This document shows positions 35,011 through 41,801 of a DNA stretch of 64,000 nucleotides, one piece after another (position 1 is the first letter of the stretch; each line of letters begins with the position of its first letter). Made by a program: the position numbers and the translations under genes. This DNA comes from Sphingobacterium prati (GTDB lineage Bacteria > Bacteroidota > Bacteroidia > Sphingobacteriales > Sphingobacteriaceae). Location: positions 1,116,001 to 1,180,000 of the forward strand of contig NZ_JABJWY010000034.1 of the NCBI RefSeq assembly GCF_013167215.1, written 5' to 3'. The notes beneath the pieces are model-generated. The model did no database searches. It had not been told where the DNA came from and saw only the letters and a program-made list of their open reading frames with translations.

Positions 35011-35883
35011 TTAATCCTTTTGGTTTTTTCTAAATTCTTCCGGACTATGCCCCTTCTTTGCTTTAAAAAATGTGATAAAATAAGGCACATTTTCAAAACC
35101 AAGTTCAAAGGCAATCTCCTTTACCGTTTTGAATGTATGGTATAGTAAGCGCTCCGCTTCCAATACAATCCGATCCCGAATGAGTGTACCGCAGTTCATG
35201 CCCCGCTTTTCACGGCATATACGGTTTAAGTAATTGACTGAAATATTCAATCGACCGGCGTAGAAGGATGGAAATCGTTGCTGTTTATAATTTTCGTCCA
35301 CTAAGGTTTCAAACGCGACCATTTTTTCCTCTTTTTCGTCCATCTGCACAAACCCAAAATTCTTTGTAATTTGGCGACCCAGCATCTGAAGCAAAATATT
35401 CAGGTAATTACGCAGGACCTCCCTCGATCCCAGTTTAGCTGTATCGTATTCTACCCGCATCAGCTCCATTAGGTGGATGCATCGTTCGATGTCATCACTA
35501 GTCAGTACAAAGCCATTCATCCGGTTGCTCTTTAAAAAGTTAAAATAGGGCACCGCTTCCGTATTGTATCGCTGCATAAAAAAAGCTTCGGTAAAAAGGA
35601 TCACGCATCCTTCCACAGGTACATTATGCTGGAAACTGCAAACGCAATTAGAACTTATGCTTACGATATCATGCCGGCCCATGGTATACATTCTTTTATC
35701 AGCCATCATCACGAGGTTGCCCCCCCGAATCAACAATAAAATATAGAATGAGTGCGCATGCAGTGTATTCTGGTTGCCTTTAGCATGTAAATATTCGGCG
35801 ATGGGCATAATAACAATCCCGTTGGAAGCCGAATCAATATCTCCTAGTCTTAAAAAATCTAGTTTTTCTTTTCGTATTACCAT
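35011..35883 (-). CDS. AraC-family transcriptional regulator
   Basis: 290 residues. N-terminal cupin-like part about 25-110 (HAKGNQNTLHAHSFYILLLIRGG equivalents: HSFYILLLIRGGNLVMMADK). C-terminal AraC DNA-binding domain: FPSFYAGRLNISVNYLNRICREKRGMNCGTLIRDRIVLEAERLL and KTVKEIAFELGFENVPYFITFFKAKKGHSPEEFRKN. It lies between the cysteine-motif/cytochrome genes (42 bp upstream, same strand) and the susCD pair (410 bp downstream, same strand, beyond its terminator). Best guess is that it controls that susCD pair. Confidence 0.92.
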   Translation of the reverse strand: MVIRKEKLDFLRLGDIDSASNGIVIMPIAEYLHAKGNQNTLHAHSFYILLLIRGGNLVMMADKRMYTMGRHDIVSISSNCVCSFQHNVPVEGCVILFTEAFFMQRYNTEAVPYFNFLKSNRMNGFVLTSDDIERCIHLMELMRVEYDTAKLGSREVLRNYLNILLQMLGRQITKNFGFVQMDEKEEKMVAFETLVDENYKQQRFPSFYAGRLNISVNYLNRICREKRGMNCGTLIRDRIVLEAERLLYHTFKTVKEIAFELGFENVPYFITFFKAKKGHSPEEFRKNQKD

Positions 35884-35925
35884 TGTCTTATTCTTTTCTT
35901 CAATAAAAAACTTAAGGGGAAACGG

Positions 35926-36312
35926 TTATACGATAGGGGGTTTAAAAATCCGCATGAACGTGCCTTTGCATAGCTTGTTATCCTTTGTCGGCGGACAGCT
36001 CAACTTTAAAAACAAACTAAATGGTTGCTCCCAAGTGAGCGGATTGACGAGTTGGACAAATAGCAATATTTCGGCACTTTTCACTTTGATAAGTACATCG
36101 CTAACATCCTTCTGTTCCACAGTCTTTTCACTCAGGTAACAGAAACCTTTACAGGTCGCAGCAGGTTCATACCGGTAAACACATAGATTTTGTTCAATAT
36201 AGTCCTGATTGCACTCATAAGCGACAAACACCCACAATAAATTGGTTGCTTGTAAACAAATTACCCAGGCAATAAGTACACAAAACAATGTTTTCACCTT
36301 AAAGGATTTCAT
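35926..36312 (-). CDS. Small membrane-anchored protein with CxGxC motif (family not recognised)
   Basis: 128 residues. One N-terminal hydrophobic segment (about 8-32), then a periplasmic part with Cys34, Cys44, Cys54 and Cys58; the order is NQDYIEQNLCVYRYEP, nine residues after Cys44 comes CKGFC. The protein ends FKPPIV. The gene at 37083 shares the N-terminal anchor, the DYI...C...CxGxC spacing and the FHPPLV ending, so the two are paralogues. Clustered Cys suggest metal or heme handling or a disulfide knot; this is inference. It starts 17 bp after the cytochrome c stop, so the two are co-transcribed. Confidence 0.7.
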   Translation of the reverse strand: MKSFKVKTLFCVLIAWVICLQATNLLWVFVAYECNQDYIEQNLCVYRYEPAATCKGFCYLSEKTVEQKDVSDVLIKVKSAEILLFVQLVNPLTWEQPFSLFLKLSCPPTKDNKLCKGTFMRIFKPPIV

Positions 36313-36329
36313 TGGATCAATTCAATATC

Positions 36330-36824
36330 TTATTTCGTTGTGCTATTCCGCTCGCGGAGATACTCCAAAATTGCACGAGCCTCCTCTTCCTTTAAGCCTA
36401 GACTAGTCATTGGCGATGCAAACTCCTTGCTCAATGCTTTGGCATCTGGATCCTTTTCAAGCATTGTCGCAGGGTCGAGCATCATATTCATGATCCATTC
36501 CGGTGTACGCCGTGTGACGATGCCATTCAGTGATGGACCTACCAATGTCCGATCGAAGCCATGGCACATCGCACATTTCGAAACAAACAACTCGACCCCT
36601 TTAGTTGCGAGCTGCGCATCAAAAGGTTTATGTGCAAAAGATTTGATGGCCCCGACGCCTTTCGGTCCATCTATTTTATAATCCAGCATTTCAACCGTTG
36701 ATGTCGTACTCATGTGTTCGGCAGCATTGTTTTCCGGCGCCTCTTTTTTGTTCCCGTCGCCAGCGCAGGCTATAAAAACGATAAAACCAAAACAGGTTAA
36801 AATAATATTGAATCTATTTTTCAT
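36330..36824 (-). CDS. Class I cytochrome c lipoprotein
   Basis: 164 residues, lipobox FIAC with Cys20, an acidic/Asn-rich tether to about residue 65, then a single-heme domain: CAMCH (Cys84, Cys87, His88), the GPSLNGIV block, and an axial Met139 in ASPMTSLGL. Mono-heme cytochromes of this size pass electrons to periplasmic reductases or terminal oxidases. No reductase or oxidase gene is near; its partner here is the CxGxC membrane protein encoded 17 bp downstream. The 258-bp gap upstream (36825-37082) shows no gene or clear signal. Confidence 0.9.
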   Translation of the reverse strand: MKNRFNIILTCFGFIVFIACAGDGNKKEAPENNAAEHMSTTSTVEMLDYKIDGPKGVGAIKSFAHKPFDAQLATKGVELFVSKCAMCHGFDRTLVGPSLNGIVTRRTPEWIMNMMLDPATMLEKDPDAKALSKEFASPMTSLGLKEEEARAILEYLRERNSTTK

Positions 36825-37082
36825 TTTTTTCTCTCTTCATTAATTTCATTTAAACAATACGAAGTATTCCTAGACCCTTCCTATCTGCACAGGATTCAAT
36901 AACATCCGCTGACGGCCCTTCTAGCCCACTATAGGCAAGCCTCTATTGGACGAAGAATACGCAAGGCAGGTGATCAGCGAAAGGACAGTATGGGCATAGT
37001 TATCCCGTGAAAGATAAGACATGCGGCGCAATCCACTAGCATAAAATGCGAATCGCTGTATCCAGTAATTTTATCAGAAACG

Positions 37083-37460
37083 TTAAACGAGCGGTGGGTG
37101 AAAAATAGAAAAGATGGGACGGTAAGCATAATCTTCTTTCACTTCTGGAAAAGCCAGTGTAGCGGCTATTTCGTCAAAAGTAGAAACTTCAAAGCTAAAT
37201 TTCAGGGAAGTATTGATAAAAACAACATCAATAATACGTGTTTCAAGGTTTTTTTGCTCCTTCTCTTCATGCTCACGCATCTTTTTCATCAATATACATT
37301 GGCCTCGACAGGAAAGCGCTTTTTCATTAAAGCGATTGATACATTCATACCTGGCAATGTAATCTCTATTAATCTGAAAAACAGACCATATCCATACATT
37401 AGAGAAACTCTGGAGGAGCATCAAAGGTAATAAGATCCATATGAATTGTTTCGCTTTCAT
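37083..37460 (-). CDS. Small membrane-anchored protein with CxGxC motif, paralogue of the gene at 35926
   Basis: 125 residues from the ATG at 37460, chosen because it begins MKAKQFIW and gives a signal-anchor; an ATG 18 bp upstream is also possible. The N-terminal hydrophobic segment is followed by NRDYIARYECINRF and CRGQC, so Cys spacing is C-x10-C-x3-C, close to the C-x9-C-x3-C of its neighbour. A charged segment (MKKMREHEEKEQ) follows, and the C-terminus ends FHPPLV. Transcribed toward the cytochrome c gene but with a 258-bp gap. Function unknown; both copies flank the cytochrome. Confidence 0.65.
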   Translation of the reverse strand: MKAKQFIWILLPLMLLQSFSNVWIWSVFQINRDYIARYECINRFNEKALSCRGQCILMKKMREHEEKEQKNLETRIIDVVFINTSLKFSFEVSTFDEIAATLAFPEVKEDYAYRPIFSIFHPPLV

Positions 37461-37717
37461 GTCTTGACAATGTAGCAAATATAATAATTAATAACACCCA
37501 AGCTGGAAATAATTTAAGAATTCCAATAGAAAAACAATCTCCCCGCAAGAGATGAATCCACAAAAAGTCGTTTGGGTTATAATCATGTACTGATACGCTA
37601 TAGCGTCAAAATCAGTCTGTATAATATCATTTAAGCGTAATAATAATTTGTAAAAGCGAAGCAATCTATCCCTAAAACTTACTTTTGAATTCAAAAAGTC
37701 AACAACTAAAAGCTCAG

Positions 37718-38527
37718 ATGAAAAAATTTTGGATTTATATTGTACTCGCTTCCATTTCACTTCTTATTCATAGCTGTAATATGTTTGATATTCACCCATA
37801 CGCTGGTAAAATAGAAGGAAGACAAGACATCAACCGTGATAACATTATAAAAATCGAACGTGATTATGCTGACAAAGACACAATAAAGTATGCGTTTATC
37901 AGTGACTCGCAGCGCTGGCATGACGATCTTGACGATTTTGTAAAAATAGTCAACAAACGTAGTGATATTGATTTTATTATCCATGGGGGGGATATCAGCG
38001 ATTTTGGCCTCACCAAGGAATTTTTGTGGCAACGCGACATCCTGGAAAAGCTTAAACAGCCTTATGTAGCGCTGTTAGGCAACCACGATTGCCTGGCCAA
38101 CGGCGAAGAGATTTTTGAGCAGGTATTTGGCAGCCCTAATTATAGTTTTATTGCAGGGAAAACGAAATTTTTATGTCTAAATACCAATGCATTAGAATCG
38201 GACTATTCGACACCGGTGCCTGATTTTTCATTTATTGAGCACGAACGCCAAACGGATAAAGGGCGTTTTGAGCAAACAGTTGTAGTGATGCACGCCAGAC
38301 CGACTTCAGACCAGTTCAACAACAATGTGGCTGCTGTCTTTCAATATAGTATCAGGCAATACCCCAATCTACTCTATTGCAGCAATGGCCATGATCATAC
38401 CTACCAGCAGGAAGATATTTTTAACGATGGGATTATTTACTACGGTACCCCCAATATTGGCAAACGTCAATATCTAATTTTTACAATCACCAAGGATCAC
38501 TATACGCATGAACTTGTCTCTTATTAA
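37718..38527 (+). CDS. Calcineurin-like metallophosphoesterase lipoprotein
   Basis: 269 residues from the ATG at 37718, which begins MKKFWIYIV and leads to a lipobox IHSC; an upstream in-frame ATG would bury the signal. Metal-site motifs in order: DSQRWHDD (altered form of the usual DxH), HGGDISDFG, LLGNHDC, VVMHARP and GHDHTY. The family cuts phosphomonoesters or phosphodiesters at a two-metal centre. Lipid anchoring suggests a periplasmic or surface enzyme. Its 3' end overlaps the next gene by 20 bp, so the two are translationally coupled. The 239-bp gap before it shows no supported gene. Confidence 0.9.
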   Translation: MKKFWIYIVLASISLLIHSCNMFDIHPYAGKIEGRQDINRDNIIKIERDYADKDTIKYAFISDSQRWHDDLDDFVKIVNKRSDIDFIIHGGDISDFGLTKEFLWQRDILEKLKQPYVALLGNHDCLANGEEIFEQVFGSPNYSFIAGKTKFLCLNTNALESDYSTPVPDFSFIEHERQTDKGRFEQTVVVMHARPTSDQFNNNVAAVFQYSIRQYPNLLYCSNGHDHTYQQEDIFNDGIIYYGTPNIGKRQYLIFTITKDHYTHELVSY

Positions 38528-39182
38528 TACGCAAAAACTTTTTATCGCGCTTGTTTCTCTATTCCTTTCAACAGTCAGCCTAGCCCAGTCATCCGATCAA
38601 CAGCAGCGCGATACGCTGTCCAGCAGGGGCAATACCAAGGAACTTAAAAGAGCAGCCCTCAGCCTTGTCCCCTCCAGCTATATGATCCAATATGCCGGTT
38701 CCATCGGCTTACTATCTGCGGGTGCTGGATGGGATTATGGTAAACAAAAACAATGGTCAACAGACTTCTTAATGGGTTATGTACCCAAATACGATACCGA
38801 CCGTGCCAAGCTCACCATGACCATACGGCAGTCTTATACCCCCTGGACGGTGCAGCTTCATGAGCAGCTCAGCTACCATCCCTTGCGCACTGGCATTTAC
38901 CTCAATACAACACTTGGCAAACAATTCTGGTACAAGGAGCCGGACAAATATCCAAGTAGTTATTATAAATTCTCCACCAGGTTACGGATCAATATTTTTG
39001 TTGGCCAGGATTTTAGCTATAAGTTCAAATCAAGCACCTCCTATTTCGAAGGCCTAAAATTTTATTATGACCTGCATACCAGTGATCTTTACCTAATCAG
39101 TGGTATACAGAATAAATATCTGAAATTTGACGACTACATTGGGTTAGCATTGGGCATCAAATTTCAAATCAGAAGAAAATAA
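38508..39182 (+). CDS. Outer-membrane barrel-like protein coupled to the phosphoesterase (family not recognised)
   Basis: 224 residues with a signal peptide ending SLAQ (about residue 27). After a polar Ser/Gln stretch, the protein has repeated amphipathic strands (GAGWDYGKQKQWSTDFLMGYV, LTMTIRQSYTPWTVQLHEQLSYH, RLRINIFVGQDFSYKF) and ends LALGIKFQIRRK, so a porin-like barrel of eight to ten strands is likely. The start lies 20 bp inside the phosphoesterase gene, in another frame, which implies coupled synthesis. The pair may act together on a phosphate-containing substrate; no homologue was identified by eye. Confidence 0.65.
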   Translation: MNLSLINTQKLFIALVSLFLSTVSLAQSSDQQQRDTLSSRGNTKELKRAALSLVPSSYMIQYAGSIGLLSAGAGWDYGKQKQWSTDFLMGYVPKYDTDRAKLTMTIRQSYTPWTVQLHEQLSYHPLRTGIYLNTTLGKQFWYKEPDKYPSSYYKFSTRLRINIFVGQDFSYKFKSSTSYFEGLKFYYDLHTSDLYLISGIQNKYLKFDDYIGLALGIKFQIRRK

Positions 39183-39233
39183 AAATTTGTTTGTATCAGA
39201 TGATCAAAGAATTGATATTTGCCGTCATCTTTA

Positions 39234-39265
39234 TTTGTAATAAGTCTAAATAGAGTGTATATTTG
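39234..39265 (+). promoter_or_regulatory. Putative promoter at the 5' end of the Xus-like sigma factor gene
   Basis: TTTG at 39234-39237, 20 bp, TATATTTG at 39258-39265: both boxes match the Bacteroidota consensus exactly. The expected transcription start (about 39272) falls on a TTG codon in frame with the sigma factor, so the mRNA may be leaderless or translation may begin further in. Confidence 0.55.
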
Positions 39266-39835
39266 TTCGCTTTGAAAATCCCAATACGTAAAATAGCGAT
39301 CAGCAAACGACAATTTGAAGAGTTTTTCCAAACGTATTGGAAAAGGATGTATGCTTTCGCGCTCAAAAGCATCGGGGACGAAGATGATGCCAAGGAGATT
39401 GTCCAAGATGTTTTTAAATCCCTATGGGAAAGAAGAACTGATCTTCAGCTAAGTGATGCTGAACGTTATCTTTTGCGCTCAGTGAAATTGAAATCGCTGG
39501 AATTTCTTAGAAATAGAAGCAACAAGCAGCGGCATCACGATTTAATCTCAAACAGCGAAACTGAATTTTATGAAGACAATAACCTTTATTACAAAGAACT
39601 TAAAAATCATTTGGATAATGCTGTTGATTCCTTACCCAAGCAATGTAAAAACGTTTATAAACTGAGCCGAGATGAGGGATTGACCAATAAAGAAATCGCA
39701 ACAAACCTATCGATTTCAGAAAGAGCGGTCGAATACCATATCAGCAAGGCATTATCAGTGATCAAGATCAGACTTAAAAAGTATTGTAATATCCATATTG
39801 CTCGATTCCTATTAATTACTTTTTTGTACTTTTGA
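39263..39835 (+). CDS. ECF-type RNA polymerase sigma factor of the iron locus
   Basis: Up to 190 residues. Region 2: FEEFFQTYWKRMYAFALKSIGDEDDAKEIVQDVFKSLW; region 4: LPKQCKNVYKLSRDEGLTNKEIATNLSISERAVEYHISKALSVI. No ATG precedes region 2; the possible starts are TTG at 39263 or 39272. The first lies inside the predicted -7 box, so 39272 (about 187 residues) is more plausible. The stop TGA and the ATG of the next gene are adjacent. With the following anti-sigma gene it most likely turns on the downstream siderophore-uptake genes under iron limitation (by analogy with FecI-type factors). Confidence 0.9.
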   Translation: MFALKIPIRKIAISKRQFEEFFQTYWKRMYAFALKSIGDEDDAKEIVQDVFKSLWERRTDLQLSDAERYLLRSVKLKSLEFLRNRSNKQRHHDLISNSETEFYEDNNLYYKELKNHLDNAVDSLPKQCKNVYKLSRDEGLTNKEIATNLSISERAVEYHISKALSVIKIRLKKYCNIHIARFLLITFLYF

Positions 39836-40459
39836 ATGAATACGGATTATCAAAAAATGGAAATCAACCAAGATATACTAAAAAAATATGCTTCAGGTCA
39901 ATGTTCTGAGACTGATAGGCATTTAGTCGAAAAATGGTTGAACGATGATTCCTGGCACAGTATCGCTGAAAGCACTGCAGTAAACGAAGAAGTTGGCTCT
40001 GCTATATGGAATAAAATCACAACAGATGCTACTCACAACCACAAAATAAACTGGGGCAAAGTTACTGCAGCAGCAGCTGTCGTTTTTGTGATCGGCTTTT
40101 CTATTTTCCATTTTTCTCACCCTACTTTAGATAATCATACATTTAGTAATACGTCTGTGGACAACAGTAAATTCTTCACCGAAGACCACTATGATGTGCA
40201 GTTAAGTAAAAATAGTACAGCCCGTATTGATCTGATCAATAAAAAACTAACGTTCTCAGGAGACTTTATCATCAAACCCAAAAGGGATTTTGAGCTTTTG
40301 GACAATAATCATAATATCTTGGTATTTAAGGCTGGAAAAGAATATTTTGTCTCTGATTCGCCAGATTTTGGTAAAATCGTTGCATTTCAAAAAAGTGACC
40401 TTGCTTTTTTACCGTCAAATATGCAAATTAAGATCAGAGAACAATTTCAAAGCATTTAA
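39836..40459 (+). CDS. Short FecR-like membrane anti-sigma factor
   Basis: 207 residues. Cytoplasmic N-terminus about 1-70 with the FecR/anti-sigma phrase LLKKYASGQCSETDRHLVEKWLND; a single membrane segment about 76-95 (VTAAAAVVFVIGFSIFHF); the periplasmic part is only about 110 residues, has a partial FecR-like beta pattern (HYDVQLSKNSTARIDLINKK) and no DUF4974 domain. It begins at the base after the sigma factor stop, so it must be its partner. Half the length of the anti-sigma at 18667. No STN-bearing receptor is present in this locus to signal to it. Confidence 0.75.
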   Translation: MNTDYQKMEINQDILKKYASGQCSETDRHLVEKWLNDDSWHSIAESTAVNEEVGSAIWNKITTDATHNHKINWGKVTAAAAVVFVIGFSIFHFSHPTLDNHTFSNTSVDNSKFFTEDHYDVQLSKNSTARIDLINKKLTFSGDFIIKPKRDFELLDNNHNILVFKAGKEYFVSDSPDFGKIVAFQKSDLAFLPSNMQIKIREQFQSI

Positions 40460-40468
40460 AAGATAAGC

Positions 40469-41668
40469 ATGAAGCGATTATTATTATTGTCTTTTCTAGT
40501 AACCGTCATTTTTTCGTGCAGGCAAATTTCCCCAAAAAAAATCGATCCAAATTTTGTTCTTTGTTTGTTCAACAAAGATGAAAACCCGAGCAGTTTATTG
40601 TTTGCCGAAAGCTTAGATGACAACGGGAGTACTACTCTTCAAATCCCCCTATCCACCTCGCGTATACAGGAGAGAGAATATATTTATAAAAATGGCTTCT
40701 TTTATAGATTATCGAGCCAGACAAGTGTCTTTAGCAAATACCAATTGCAGGGGGCATCATTAATTCTTATCGATAGTATATCATTAAAGAACCGTGATTT
40801 TGAAACAATCACATGGAAAGACGATAGCAATCTCATTGCAGCCTGCCGTGAAAATAGTGTCGGTGAAAAAAAACAAGCCCGCATCTACCAAATCAATGTT
40901 GAGGCGATGCAGATCGTAAAAGAAAACACCATTATTTTGCCATTTGCCACAAAAGAATATGCTGCGCTACACGTTGGTCTTGTAGATATTGAAAACGATG
41001 ATCTTTGGCTAGCCTATTCCTATTTTAAATCAACGGGAAAATATAGCTATACAACATCCGATACGACCTATTACGCCACCATAAAATATGATAGTTTTAA
41101 GCTTACTGATATTCAGAAAGAAACACGTTCGACTTATCCCGGTGGCTTCAATATCATACAATCCTATAGTTTTAAAAACGAAGCGGGTGATTATTATTTT
41201 ATGACCAACCCCGGCATTGCGTTGGGCAATAACCCGAACTTGCCAACAGCCATATTTAGGAAAAAAAAAGGCCAACAACTCGTTGATCAGGACTATATGA
41301 TCAATATTTCCAAGTCGATCGGAAATCACGCTTACGGGCTCTGGTATGTTGGCAACGGAAAAGCTATTATCCGTAATGAACAAAAGAAGCTGTATACCGA
41401 TTTCTCCAATTTTCATGCTGTCTATCAGTTTGAGTATAGGTTAGTGGATTTAAAATCTGGAACCATCGAAAAAATTCCGTTTCCGTTGGATAAAGGCACG
41501 CAGAAAGAGAACGTATGGAGCGATAAAACATACGTATATATTGCCATAGATGATTCAAATGACGAGCATCGTGTCTGGAAATATAACCTACAGACAAAAG
41601 AGATTTCGAAAGGAATCAAACTCCCCTCTACCACAAACTTTATTGTCCGTATGGATTATTTGAAATGA
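40469..41668 (+). CDS. DUF4374-like lipoprotein (XusB-type siderophore binder, first copy)
   Basis: 399 residues, lipobox IFSC at about Cys17. Repeated strand-turn units with alternating aromatic and polar residues suggest a seven-bladed beta-propeller. Several phrases match the second copy at 44251, e.g. RKKKGQQLVDQDY against RIKAGETEIDKDY, and WKYNLQTKEISKG against YEYDPATNAVKRG. DUF4374 lipoproteins include XusB of Bacteroides thetaiotaomicron, a surface binder of enterobactin-type siderophores. This copy is more diverged and sits between the anti-sigma gene and the receptor gene; it could bind a different ligand. Confidence 0.65.
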   Translation: MKRLLLLSFLVTVIFSCRQISPKKIDPNFVLCLFNKDENPSSLLFAESLDDNGSTTLQIPLSTSRIQEREYIYKNGFFYRLSSQTSVFSKYQLQGASLILIDSISLKNRDFETITWKDDSNLIAACRENSVGEKKQARIYQINVEAMQIVKENTIILPFATKEYAALHVGLVDIENDDLWLAYSYFKSTGKYSYTTSDTTYYATIKYDSFKLTDIQKETRSTYPGGFNIIQSYSFKNEAGDYYFMTNPGIALGNNPNLPTAIFRKKKGQQLVDQDYMINISKSIGNHAYGLWYVGNGKAIIRNEQKKLYTDFSNFHAVYQFEYRLVDLKSGTIEKIPFPLDKGTQKENVWSDKTYVYIAIDDSNDEHRVWKYNLQTKEISKGIKLPSTTNFIVRMDYLK

Positions 41669-41801
41669 TTACGCCTTCCGCTATCAAAAAAATAAGCCTT
41701 ATAATCAACTATTTATATAAATTTTAAAAAAAAGACCAATATCAACATTCGGTAAAAGATAAGTATAGGCAACCCTCTTATATATACTTAATCTAAATAA
41801 A

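Noticed and set aside
37488..37760. Open frame of 90 codons on the - strand before and overlapping the metallophosphoesterase start
   Set aside because: It runs antisense over the signal peptide of a well-supported gene and shows no recognisable composition.
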